This document shows positions 8,579 through 15,628 of a stretch of DNA of 64,000 nt, piece after piece. Both the position numbers and the translations under genes were made by a program. Positions within the stretch are counted from its first letter, which is position 1; every line of letters starts with the position of its first letter. The notes beneath the pieces are model-generated. The model had not been told where the DNA came from, ran no database searches, and saw only the letters and a list, made by a program, of their open reading frames with translations. Source of the stretch: Szabonella sp046295215 (lineage in GTDB: Bacteria > Pseudomonadota > Alphaproteobacteria > Rhodobacterales > Rhodobacteraceae); NCBI GenBank assembly GCA_046295215.1, contig JBKBNP010000028.1, positions 1 to 64,000 on the forward strand, read 5' to 3'.

Positions 8579-9293
8579 GGACAACCCTCCGCACCCCTTC
8601 AACGCGCCCCAGCCCCGACAGGACCGCATCACATTCATAGATCGGTTCGGTGCTGAAAAACCCCGGCTCGCCCGGATGGATGAACTGCACCGGGCTGCCA
8701 TCCATCGGCAGCCAGTCCCCCGACCCGCCATCCCATTCCGAAGGCCCGGCAAAGAACAGCCGCCATTCGGGATGCACATATTCATTGCCCCGCGTGCGGC
8801 GCACGATGTTGTCCGACAGGTCGGTTTCGGCAAATTCGAACTGGGTTTCCTGCAAGGCCACGCCGTCAATGGTGATCGTGCGCCCGGTCAGCCGGTCAAA
8901 GCCCTGCACGCGGCTCTGCACCCCGTTGTCCTTGGTCAGCGAAAACTCGAACGTGTCCAGCCCCGCCGACAGAAGCTCGGAGAACGAGGCCGGATCGGGC
9001 GCGCCGGGGTCGAGCGTCTGCCGCGTCATCGGGTTCATGTCATAGCTTTCGACCCATTGCGCCTCGGCATCGATGCGCGAGGCAAAGAACAGCCCGTCCT
9101 GATCGAAATCCGCGCGCCACTGGTCGCCGGGCGCGTCGCGGTCGCATTTGTAATAGTTCGACACCCGGCAGGCCCGCGCCTGCACGGTCAGCCATCCGGT
9201 GCAGCCTTCGGGCGGGGTGAAGGTTCCGGCATGTCCCGGGTCAGGAAGGCAAAGCATTCCACAAAGACCGGCCACCACAGACAGTTTCTTCAC
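8568..9293 (-). CDS. Exported hypothetical protein, 241 aa
   Basis: Residues 1-22 form a Sec signal peptide (M-K-K-L, hydrophobic core, cleavage after G-H-A). The mature part has several cysteines near its N-terminus (C-T-G-W, R-A-C-R, K-C-D-R) that could form disulphides. It carries beta-rich stretches with repeated F-E-F and Q-F-E-F-A-E, and ends in a C-D-A-V-L-S-G segment. A periplasmic location is inferred from the signal. No catalytic motif is recognised. The gene starts inside the stop region of the hydrolase gene upstream (4-bp overlap) and overlaps the downstream gene by 11 bp. Confidence 0.7.
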   Translation of the reverse strand: MKKLSVVAGLCGMLCLPDPGHAGTFTPPEGCTGWLTVQARACRVSNYYKCDRDAPGDQWRADFDQDGLFFASRIDAEAQWVESYDMNPMTRQTLDPGAPDPASFSELLSAGLDTFEFSLTKDNGVQSRVQGFDRLTGRTITIDGVALQETQFEFAETDLSDNIVRRTRGNEYVHPEWRLFFAGPSEWDGGSGDWLPMDGSPVQFIHPGEPGFFSTEPIYECDAVLSGLGRVEGVRRVVHVD

Positions 9294-10045
9294 TTCAGTC
9301 CCTCCGCCAGATCTTCAACAATCGGGGTCTCGACAAGGGCGGCGCGGGCACCTTCCGACATCAGATCATGCAGCGCCGCGAAATCCCGGTCAAAGGCAAG
9401 ATCGCGCAGGTCGGCCAAGAGGCCCAGCGACTTGAGCCGCGCGGCGGTGTTGTGGTTGGTCCGCGGCATCACATAGAGATGCAAGTTGTCGGGGTTGGGA
9501 AAGCGGTCGCGCTGCGGCGCCTCGCGGCCATGACGCCCGTAGATCACGACATACTGCGTGCGGGCGGTCAGGTAGCTGCCGACATCCGAAATGTCGATAT
9601 TGTCGATCGCATCGCGATGGGTCATCCAGCGCGGATCGTCCGGCACGACCTCGGGATGGATCGACACCTGCGGCGACAGGGCCAACGCGACATCAATCGG
9701 CGTGAAATGTGGAATGACACAGGCCATGAACCCGCCCATGGAATGACCCATGGTCACAACCTCGTCGATCTGCCAGCGCGCCTTTTTCACCTCGGTCACG
9801 GCGACGATCTGATCGATCAGCCCGGGCTCGTTCAGCCAGCTTCGGTTGGGATCGGCAAAATACAGGACATTGTCCTCCCCTCCGCCGGTGGAGATGGAGG
9901 CGAACTCATAGCCCGGCACCTGCGACTGATCCTTGCCCAGACCCGAAAAACACAGGACCAACCGGCGGCTCTGCCCCCGGTATTGCCAGGCGCGCAGCAG
10001 CGCACTGTCCTCGATGGTCTCGATGTTGATCGGTGCGTCGTCCAT
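9290..10045 (-). CDS. Alpha/beta-hydrolase-fold protein
   Basis: A 251-residue cytosolic protein with the nucleophile elbow G-H-S-M-G-G near residues 98-103 and the oxyanion-side motif L-C-F-S-G-L-G near residue 29. A late His is present in R-T-N-H-N (about 209-213), consistent with a Ser-Asp-His triad. The substrate is unknown. The start at 10045 is preceded by GAAGGACCG, a good ribosome binding site. It follows gltD after 109 bp and overlaps the next gene by 4 bp. Confidence 0.82.
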   Translation of the reverse strand: MDDAPINIETIEDSALLRAWQYRGQSRRLVLCFSGLGKDQSQVPGYEFASISTGGGEDNVLYFADPNRSWLNEPGLIDQIVAVTEVKKARWQIDEVVTMGHSMGGFMACVIPHFTPIDVALALSPQVSIHPEVVPDDPRWMTHRDAIDNIDISDVGSYLTARTQYVVIYGRHGREAPQRDRFPNPDNLHLYVMPRTNHNTAARLKSLGLLADLRDLAFDRDFAALHDLMSEGARAALVETPIVEDLAEGLK

Positions 10046-10154
10046 CGGTCCTTCACTGTCTTGCCGGGGGGCTGGCCGGGAAATTCTGTCAGGCTTGCTG
10101 TCCCGGCCGCCCTTTTGCTGTCTGCACAGGGGAAGCACGGCAGGCAGACGGGTG

Positions 10155-11591
10155 TTATTCTGCGGCGACCGCCGCGCCCTGCGCAATATAGTCCATCATC
10201 GCCTCGGCGGCCTCGCGCCCGTCGCGGATCGCCCAGACCACAAGGCTCGCGCCGCGCACGATGTCGCCCACCGCATAGACGCCGGGCAAATTGGTCGCAT
10301 GGGTCCGGAAATCGGCGCGGATCGTGCCCCAGCGGGTGACCTTCAATTCCGGCTGATCCCAGAGCGCGGGCAGATCCTCGGGCTCAAACCCCAGCGCCAT
10401 GATGACCAGATCGGCGGGTTCCACATAATCCGCACCTTCGATGATTTCAGGCGCTTGCCGCCCGGTTGCATCGGGCGGCCCAAGGCGCATGCGCTGCACC
10501 ATCACGCCCTCGACCGTAGATCCCCCGGTGAACCCCTTGGGGGCCGCGAGCCAGACGAACTCCACGCCCTCCTCCTCGGCATTCTGGGTCTCGCGCTGGC
10601 TGCCGGGCATGTTGGCGCGGTCGCGGCGGTAAAGGCATTTCACGGAAACGGCACCTTCGCGGATCGCGGTGCGCACGCAATCCATCGCCGTATCGCCGCC
10701 GCCGATCACCACGACCCGCTTGCCCTGCGCGCTCAGCCGGCCCTCATCATAGTCCGGCACCTCGTCACCAAAGCTCTTGCGGTTCGAGGCGGTCAGGAAA
10801 TCCAGCGCCGGAACAATGCCTTGCGCCCCCACGCCCGGCGCGCTGAGATCGCGCGCCTTGTAGACGCCGGTCGCGATCAGCACCGCGTCGTGCTGGCCCC
10901 GGATCGCGTCGAAGGAAATGTCCTGCCCGACCGAGCAGTTCAGGACGAATTGCACGCCACCGTTTTCCAGTTGCTCGATGCGCTGCATGACCACCGGCTT
11001 TTCGAGCTTGAATCCGGGGATGCCATAGGTCAGCAAGCCGCCTGCGCGGTCATAGCGGTCATAGACGGTGACCTGAACACCCTTGCGGCGCAGAAGCTCG
11101 GCGGCGGCAAGTCCCCCCGGACCGGCCCCGATGATGCCCACGCTTTCGGGGCGTTCCTCGGCGGGTTTGATGGGTTTGACCCAGCCCATTTCCCAGGCGG
11201 TGTCAGTCAGGTATTTTTCCACCGAGCCGATGGTGACGGTGCCATGTCCGGATTGCTCGATCACGCAGTTGCCTTCGCACAGACGGTCCTGCGGGCAGAT
11301 GCGGCCACAGATTTCGGGAAAGGTATTGGTCGCCTGGCTCAGTTCATAGGCTTCCTGCAACCGGCCCTCGGCGGTCAGGCGCAGCCAGTCGGGAATGTTG
11401 TTGTGCAAGGGGCAATGCGACTGGCAATAGGGCACGCCGCACTGGCTGCACCGCGCGGCCTGCTCGGCGGCCTTGTCGGCAGCGTAGTCCCGATAGATCT
11501 CGTGGAAATCCTGCGCACGCAGATTGGGCGGGCGCTTTTCCGGCATCTCCCGCGCAACGGTGACGAAGCGGAGCATCCGTTCCTTGGCCAT
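10155..11591 (-). CDS. gltD: Glutamate synthase (NADPH) small subunit
   Basis: This 478-residue subunit passes electrons from NADPH through FAD and iron-sulfur clusters to GltB. The N-terminal cysteine-rich region (C-S-Q-C-G-V-P-Y-C-Q-S-H-C-P, then C-G-R-I-C-P and C-E-G-N-C) binds two [4Fe-4S] clusters. Two Rossmann folds follow: G-A-G-P-G-G-L-A-A-A for FAD and G-G-G-D-T-A-M-D-C for NADPH. The start M-A-K-E-R-M at 11591 is the usual GltD start and has AGGGAGG upstream. It is the first gene of the operon that ends with gltB; three repeat operators lie upstream. Confidence 0.96.
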   Translation of the reverse strand: MAKERMLRFVTVAREMPEKRPPNLRAQDFHEIYRDYAADKAAEQAARCSQCGVPYCQSHCPLHNNIPDWLRLTAEGRLQEAYELSQATNTFPEICGRICPQDRLCEGNCVIEQSGHGTVTIGSVEKYLTDTAWEMGWVKPIKPAEERPESVGIIGAGPGGLAAAELLRRKGVQVTVYDRYDRAGGLLTYGIPGFKLEKPVVMQRIEQLENGGVQFVLNCSVGQDISFDAIRGQHDAVLIATGVYKARDLSAPGVGAQGIVPALDFLTASNRKSFGDEVPDYDEGRLSAQGKRVVVIGGGDTAMDCVRTAIREGAVSVKCLYRRDRANMPGSQRETQNAEEEGVEFVWLAAPKGFTGGSTVEGVMVQRMRLGPPDATGRQAPEIIEGADYVEPADLVIMALGFEPEDLPALWDQPELKVTRWGTIRADFRTHATNLPGVYAVGDIVRGASLVVWAIRDGREAAEAMMDYIAQGAAVAAE

Positions 11592-11655
11592 GCCTGAAGC
11601 CTCCCTGGCAATCTGCTGAGGCCCGTTTGATACTTCGACATCGGATCGAATAAAA

Positions 11656-11744
11656 GTCAGCATAGCTGACCTAATAGCACTTATTTTTGATGAGGTGTCA
11701 GCATTTCTGACGGAATCTTCCAAATTTAGGTCAGCATTTGATAC
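11656..11744. promoter_or_regulatory. Three GTCAGCAT-type repeats upstream of gltD
   Basis: Two dyad sites, GTCAGCATAGCTGAC (11656-11670) and GTCAGCATTTCTGAC (11697-11711), and a third half-conserved copy, GTCAGCATTTGATAC (11730-11744), lie between gltD and uppP. Their starts are 41 and 33 bp apart, close to four and three helical turns, so a regulator could bind them on one face of the DNA. The surroundings are AT-rich, as expected for a promoter. The regulator is not identified; an Lrp/AsnC-type protein is one possibility. Confidence 0.6.
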
Positions 11745-11752
11745 CTAAACCC

Positions 11753-12556
11753 TCAAAACCCCATGGAAAGAGCCACAAGCGCGGCACTTCCGACGGCGAT
11801 TCGCCACCAACCGAACAGGGCATAGCCATGTTTGGACACATAGCTCAACAAACTCCTGACCACGAGAACGGCCGCGAGAAAGGCTGCGACGAACCCGATC
11901 GCGATTTCCGTCATGGCGCCGCTATCCAGAACAGCATGATTTTTCCAAAGGTCATAGGCAAAGGCCCCGGCCATGGTGGGCATCGACAGGAAAAAGGAAA
12001 ACTCTGCCGCAGCGCGCTTCGACAGCCCGAGACTCAGCCCGCCGACAATCGTGGCGCCCGACCTCGAAACGCCGGGGATCATTGCAAGGCATTGGATGAA
12101 CCCGATGAAAAGCGCCGACTTCAAGGGCACCTCCATCGCATCCTGCACGCGCGGTTCGGGGGCAAGCCGGTCGATCAGCAACAACACGATCCCGCCAAGG
12201 ATCAGCATGACTGCAATCAGGCGCGGGCTTTCGAACAGGACCGTCTTGATGAAATCATGGGCCATGACCCCGATCACCGCCGCCGGCAGAAAGGCGACCA
12301 GCACCGAAAGGATCGTGCGCCGGGCCGCCGGATCATGCGGCGCGCGGGAAAACACCTCCCACAGCTTTGCCGCATAGACCGACAGAACCGCCAGCACGGC
12401 CCCGAGCTGGATGACCACCTCGAAGGTCTTGCCGGTGCTGTCAAACCCGATGAAATGGCCTGCCAGCAGCAGATGTCCGGTCGAGGAGACCGGAATGAAC
12501 TCGGTCAGACCTTCAAGCACGCCCAGAAAAAGGGCGGCCATGGTTGTATCGGCCAC
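11753..12556 (-). CDS. uppP: Undecaprenyl-diphosphate phosphatase
   Basis: A 267-residue polytopic membrane protein of the BacA/UppP family, which regenerates undecaprenyl phosphate, the lipid carrier of cell-wall synthesis. Diagnostic segments are E-G-L-T-E-F-I-P-V-S-S-T-G-H-L near residues 14-28 and P-G-V-S-R-S-G-A-T. About eight hydrophobic segments are present. The start is taken as the GTG at 12556 (V-A-D-T-T), preceded by AGGAACTCCCC. It follows the NDUFA9-like gene by 19 bp and is probably co-transcribed with it. Confidence 0.95.
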   Translation of the reverse strand: MADTTMAALFLGVLEGLTEFIPVSSTGHLLLAGHFIGFDSTGKTFEVVIQLGAVLAVLSVYAAKLWEVFSRAPHDPAARRTILSVLVAFLPAAVIGVMAHDFIKTVLFESPRLIAVMLILGGIVLLLIDRLAPEPRVQDAMEVPLKSALFIGFIQCLAMIPGVSRSGATIVGGLSLGLSKRAAAEFSFFLSMPTMAGAFAYDLWKNHAVLDSGAMTEIAIGFVAAFLAAVLVVRSLLSYVSKHGYALFGWWRIAVGSAALVALSMGF

Positions 12557-12575
12557 GGGGAGTTCCTTTCGGGAG

Positions 12576-13562
12576 TCAGACCTTGCGCAGATTCTTGGCA
12601 GAATCCTTGATGGCCTTGTATTGGCCGGACGGCCGGAACCGCCACAGATATTCCGGCAGGACCGCCTCCATCGCCGTGGGATTGATCCCCAGATCGGCAA
12701 AGCCCTTTGCGCCGTCACCAACCACATTGTCCACGGCCAGCGATTTCACCTGATCGCGGGTGACAATGCCATTGCGGATCAGCCCGCCAGTGGCGAAGGA
12801 CAGGAAATCGAAAGCGCCCGCCATGATCCGCGCGGCAAAGAACGGCAGGTTCAGCACCAGCCTGCGGCGATGGATCACCACCAGCATCCGCTCCATCAGC
12901 CCGCGGAACGTGTCCACCTCGGGGCCACCGAGTTCATAGATACCGGGGGCGGCCTTGCCTGTGGCCCCCAACACCGCAGCGCGTGCCACATCATCGACAT
13001 AGACCGGCTGAAACCGTGTTCCGGCCCCCACCACCGGCAGAACCGGCCCGAGTCTCGTCATGCCGGCAAAGCGGTTGAAGAACTGATCCTCCTGCCCGAA
13101 GATCACCGAAGGCCGCAGGATGACCGCGCCCGGAAAGGCATCGAGGATCGCCGCCTCGCCTTCGCCCTTGGTGCGGGAATAGTCGCAACCGGACCCGGCA
13201 TCGGCCCCGATCGCGGAAAGATGCACCAGATGCGTCACGCCTAGTTCCGAGGCAAGCCGCGCGATCCGCCCGGCCCCTTCGGCCTGCACCGCATTGAAAT
13301 TGTTGCGCCCGCCCTTGTCGAAGGTGCCGACGCAATTGACCACTGCATCCGCACCCGTCATCACGGCCCGCACCGAGGCTTCGTCGCGGATGTTGCACAG
13401 CACCGGCTCCACCTGACCGACCGCACCATAGGGCCTGACGTGAAGCGCCTCATTCGGACGGCGTACAGCCACCCGCACACGCCAGCCTTCCTGTGCCATC
13501 CGCCGCGCGATATAGCGCCCGACAAAGCCAGAACCGCCATAGATCGTGACCAGATTGCCCAT
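12576..13562 (-). CDS. NDUFA9-like NAD(P)-binding (atypical SDR) protein
   Basis: A 328-residue protein of the atypical short-chain dehydrogenase family related to the complex I accessory subunit NDUFA9. The N-terminal Rossmann motif is I-Y-G-G-S-G-F-V-G-R-Y, followed by V-N-C-V-G near residue 79 and Y-S-R-T-K-G-E-G-E. Alphaproteobacterial members are commonly annotated as complex I NDUFA9-like proteins, but a direct role in complex I is not shown here. The second of two nearby ATGs (13562) is chosen because the AAAGG site is about nine bases from it. Confidence 0.88.
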   Translation of the reverse strand: MGNLVTIYGGSGFVGRYIARRMAQEGWRVRVAVRRPNEALHVRPYGAVGQVEPVLCNIRDEASVRAVMTGADAVVNCVGTFDKGGRNNFNAVQAEGAGRIARLASELGVTHLVHLSAIGADAGSGCDYSRTKGEGEAAILDAFPGAVILRPSVIFGQEDQFFNRFAGMTRLGPVLPVVGAGTRFQPVYVDDVARAAVLGATGKAAPGIYELGGPEVDTFRGLMERMLVVIHRRRLVLNLPFFAARIMAGAFDFLSFATGGLIRNGIVTRDQVKSLAVDNVVGDGAKGFADLGINPTAMEAVLPEYLWRFRPSGQYKAIKDSAKNLRKV

Positions 13563-13710
13563 TTCCATCCGCCTTTCGTGCCGAAATGCCTCTGGTCGCC
13601 TGAATACCGCCCCGATCCGCTCCGAACAAGCATCAAAAGCCGCGACGAATTTTCCCACCGCCCCCGTTGACAGTCCTGCGGCACCTCTTTACATCGCGGC
13701 TCACGACATC

Positions 13711-13795
13711 GCCCAGATGGCGGAATTGGTAGACGCGCACGGTTCAGGTCCGTGTGCCGCAAGGCGTGGAGGTTCGAGTCCTCTTCTGGGCACCA
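13711..13795 (+). tRNA. tRNA-Leu, anticodon CAG
   Basis: The acceptor arms GCCCAGA (13711-13717) and TCTGGGC (13785-13791) pair, followed by discriminator A and an encoded CCA (13793-13795). The anticodon stem CACGG/CCGTG encloses TTCAGGT, giving anticodon CAG. A long variable arm and the T-loop GGTTCGAGTCC are present, as expected for a class II leucine tRNA of 85 nt. Confidence 0.97.
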
Positions 13796-13807
13796 TCGCT
13801 ACCGCTT

Positions 13808-13850
13808 AAGGCCCTGATTTCATTTTTGAAATCAGGGCCTTGTGTTTTTT
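13808..13850 (+). terminator. Rho-independent terminator after tRNA-Leu
   Basis: A perfect 15-bp stem (13808-13822 with 13827-13841) encloses a TTTT loop and is followed by GTGTTTTTT. It begins 12 bp after the tRNA CCA end. Confidence 0.93.
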
Positions 13851-13990
13851 GGCGACCCGCCCCGTATTTCTTGCCTGCACCGCCTGTTTGAAGCCCCTTC
13901 CGACGTTGTGAACTACGCCCTGATCCTTGGACAGTTTTCCGGGTGATTTATGCTACTGCCTGCACCTGCCGATCGGTTTCAATTGTTAGC

Positions 13991-14013
13991 GTCCGAGGAG
14001 CTGGTGTAATTTC
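13991..14013 (+). repeat. IS256-like element, left terminal inverted repeat
   Basis: It starts GTCCGAGGAGCTGG and pairs with 15606-15628 read on the other strand, with three mismatches in the GAGG/GTCA part. Confidence 0.82.
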
Positions 14014-14118
14014 ATCGCCACTGGCGGTGTGATCCCGGGTGGCCATCGAGGTGTATGGTCGAGGTGGAGTTTGGCGACTTCAACCACGGACCTTACGGAG
14101 ACCCCGATGACCAAGATC

Positions 14119-14160
14119 GAGCCATGGGAACGCCACTGGTCCGAGTGACCATGGCGAGGC
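14119..14160 (+). repeat. Hairpin insert 1 of the IS256-like element (sense orientation)
   Basis: The arms GCCATGG (14121-14127) and CCATGGC (14149-14155) flank the core CGCCACTGGTCCGAG (14131-14145). Removing 42 nt joins M-T-K-I to M-D-L-S in frame; the insert carries an in-frame TGA at 14146. Confidence 0.72.
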
Positions 14161-14247
14161 ATGGATCTGTCCGAGCTTCTGGCCAAGCACGATCAGGGAG
14201 ATTTCCTGCGCGGCATCGCCGAGGCCGTCCTGCAGTTGATCCTGGAA

Positions 14248-14291
14248 TTCGAGCGTGAAGCGATCGATCCAGTGGATCGATCGTAGCGAAG
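14248..14291. repeat. Hairpin insert 2 of the IS256-like element (divergent)
   Basis: The arms CGATCGATCC (14261-14270) and GGATCGATCG (14274-14283) surround AGT. On the minus strand the centre reads ATCCACTGGATCGAT, a diverged core. Net addition is about 44 nt with a TAG at 14284; removal joins L-I-L-E to D-V-E-G. Confidence 0.62.
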
Positions 14292-14357
14292 AATGATGTG
14301 GAAGGTGTCATCGGCGCCGGTCGGCATGAGCGCAGCGGCGAACGCACGACTTGGCGC

Positions 14358-14391
14358 AACGGGTATCGAGAGCGCGCTCTCGATACCCGTT
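14358..14391. repeat. 34-bp perfect palindrome inside transposase coding sequence
   Basis: The arm 14358-14374 is the exact reverse complement of 14375-14391. It is not an insert: it encodes the family-conserved N-G-Y-R-E-R-A-L-D-T-R-L in frame. Confidence 0.9.
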
Positions 14392-14498
14392 TGGGCATAT
14401 TGAACCTGCGGGTGCCGAAGCTGCGGCAGGGCAGCTACTTTCCGGGCTTCCTCGAGGCCCGCAAGACGTCGGAGCAGGCGCTTGTGGCGGTGATCCAG

Positions 14499-14540
14499 GG
14501 TGAGCGGGCGAACGCCAATGGTCCGAGAGAGCCCGCGAAC
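14499..14540 (+). repeat. Hairpin insert 3 of the IS256-like element (sense orientation)
   Basis: The arms GCGGGC (14504-14509) and GCCCGC (14531-14536) flank the core CGCCAATGGTCCGAG (14513-14527). It replaces the usual E-A-W after V-I-Q with about 15 residues, a net gain of 36 nt, and stays in frame without a stop. Confidence 0.8.
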
Positions 14541-14639
14541 GGGATCGGCGGCGTCTCGACCCGCCGGGTGGACGAGCTGGTGCAGGCGATGGGGCTGAGC
14601 GGCATCTCGAAAAGCACGGTCTCGAAGCTGTGCAAGGAA

Positions 14640-14679
14640 TGAGCCATTGTGCGCCATTGGTTCGAGCACAATGGCAAAT
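14640..14679 (+). repeat. Hairpin insert 4 of the IS256-like element (sense orientation)
   Basis: The arms GCCATTGTGC (14643-14652) and GCACAATGGC (14666-14675) flank the core CGCCATTGGTTCGAG (14652-14666). Net gain is 37 nt between K-E and D-E-R-V; TGA follows the last host codon directly. AATGA occurs at both edges (14638-14642, 14677-14681). Confidence 0.83.
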
Positions 14680-14940
14680 GATGAGAGGGTGGGCGAATTC
14701 CTGAACCGCCCGCTGACCGGCGAGTGGCCCTGTCTCTGGCTGGACGCCACCTATCTGAAAGTGCGTCAGGGCGGGCGCATCGTGCCCGTCGCGGCAATAA
14801 TCGCCGTGGCCGCCAACACCGAGGGCCGCAGGGAAATCATCGGCCTCGGCATCGGCCCCTCGGAAGCAGAGACGTTCTGGACCGAGTTCCTGCGGTCCCT
14901 GCGCGCCCGCGGCCCTGGCGGTGTCCGGCTGGTGATCTCG

Positions 14941-14986
14941 TTCGTCGGGCAAACGGTCCCCCGGACCGTTTGCTGACCCTCCTCAC
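14941..14986 (-). repeat. Hairpin insert 5 of the IS256-like element (antisense orientation)
   Basis: The arms GCAAACGGTCC (14949-14959) and GGACCGTTTGC (14963-14973) enclose CCC. On the minus strand it starts GTGAGG and ends CGAA like the other copies. Net gain is about 42 nt with a TGA at 14974; it sits at the second catalytic Asp position (V-I-S-D-A-H). Confidence 0.76.
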
Positions 14987-15075
14987 CCCACACCGGCCTC
15001 AAGGCCGCCATCTCCCGGGTCTTTGAGGCGACATGGCAGCGCTGCCGCGTTCACTGGATCAGGAACGCGCTCGCG

Positions 15076-15116
15076 TTCGCCATTGGGCTCGAACCAATGG
15101 CGCCTCAATGGCTCAC
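15076..15116 (-). repeat. Hairpin insert 6 of the IS256-like element (antisense orientation)
   Basis: On the minus strand it is nearly identical to insert 4: the same core CGCCATTGGTTCGAG (complement of 15088-15102). Arms are CGCCATTGG (15078-15086) and CCAATGGCG (15094-15102), with an alternative pairing to CAATGGC (15106-15112). Net gain is 37 nt after N-A-L-A. Confidence 0.83.
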
Positions 15117-15383
15117 TCTCCCGCGGACAGCACACCGTCGTCGCGGCCGCGATCCGGCAAGCCTTCGACCAGCCCGACCGCACCCACGCCGGCGAGACCT
15201 GGCGCAAGGTCGCTGAACAGTTGCGCCCGCGCTGGCCCAAGCTGGCCGATCTGATGGACGCCAGCGAGCACGACGTGCTGGCCTACATGTCCTTTCCCCG
15301 CCAGCACCGGACCAAGCTGCACAGCACCAACCCGATCGAGCGCCTGAACAAGGAAGTGAAGCGCCGCGCCGATGTCGTCGGCG

Positions 15384-15423
15384 TTCGGGCATTCCCTCGG
15401 ACCGATGGCAGTCATGCCCTCAC
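15384..15423 (-). repeat. Hairpin insert 7 of the IS256-like element (antisense orientation)
   Basis: The arms GGGCAT (15387-15392) and ATGCCC (15414-15419) flank a minus-strand core TGCCATCGGTCCGAG (complement of 15396-15410). Net gain is 37 nt between D-V-V-G-V and P-N-E-A. Confidence 0.82.
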
Positions 15424-15605
15424 TCCCGAACGAGGCCTCCATCATGCGCCTGATCGGCGCCGTGCTGTTCGAGCAGAACGACGAATGGCAGACCTCCAGC
15501 CGCTACATGATGGTCGAAGCCTTCGCCCGGATCGACACCGAGGAGATCGACCCCATTCTCAGCATAACCACGAAAGCCGCCTGATCATGCCCTCAGCCCA
15601 TCCGG

Positions 15606-15628
15606 GAAATTACACCAGCTTGACGGAC
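15606..15628 (-). repeat. IS256-like element, right terminal inverted repeat
   Basis: On the minus strand it starts GTCCGTCAAGCTGG and matches the left end at 13991-14013 in 20 of 23 positions. Confidence 0.82.

Larger units (their letters stand above)
14107..15584 (+). pseudogene. IS256-family transposase gene split by seven hairpin inserts
   Basis: Reading around the inserts gives one continuous transposase of about 400 residues, from M-T-K-I-M-D-L-S-E-L-L to I-T-T-K-A-A. Family blocks appear in order: D-Q-G-D-F-L, R-N-G-Y-R-E-R, V-S-T-R-R-V-D, W-L-D-A-T-Y-L-K-V-R (first catalytic Asp), V-I-S with the second Asp position, R-C-R-V-H, and N-P-I-E-R-L-N (catalytic Glu). The frame changes only at inserts: 1, 1, 0, 0, 1, 1, 2, 0 (start position modulo 3) from the N-terminus on. 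Inserts 1, 2, 4 and 5 introduce in-frame stops; insert 3 stays open. Outside the inserts there is no stop or frameshift, so the damage is recent, confined to the inserts, or bypassed in some way. Confidence 0.85.
13991..15628 (+). mobile_element. IS256-family insertion element carrying seven hairpin inserts
   Basis: The ends are a 23-bp inverted repeat pair: 13991-14013 and 15606-15628 match at 20 of 23 positions and share AGCTGGTGTAATTTC. The element contains one gene, a Mutator-type (IS256 family) transposase. It is about 1638 bp long; subtracting the roughly 275 nt added by the inserts leaves about 1363 bp, the normal size for the family. No target-site duplication is visible at the outer edges. 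Confidence 0.85.

Noticed and set aside
13711..13795. tRNA-Leu as an integration site of a genomic island
   Set aside because: No integrase gene and no second copy of the tRNA 3' end was seen in the window.
14652..14666. Similarity of the insert core (GGTTCGAG) to a tRNA T-arm
   Set aside because: Only one short motif fits; no acceptor, D or anticodon arms are present, and other copies read GGTCCGAG.
14107..15584. Translational bypass elements (as in phage T4 gene 60 or yeast mitochondrial byps)
   Set aside because: Size and hairpins fit and insert 4 has a stop right after a host codon, but no matching take-off and landing codons flank the inserts and they occur in both orientations. Kept only as a possibility under the main finding.
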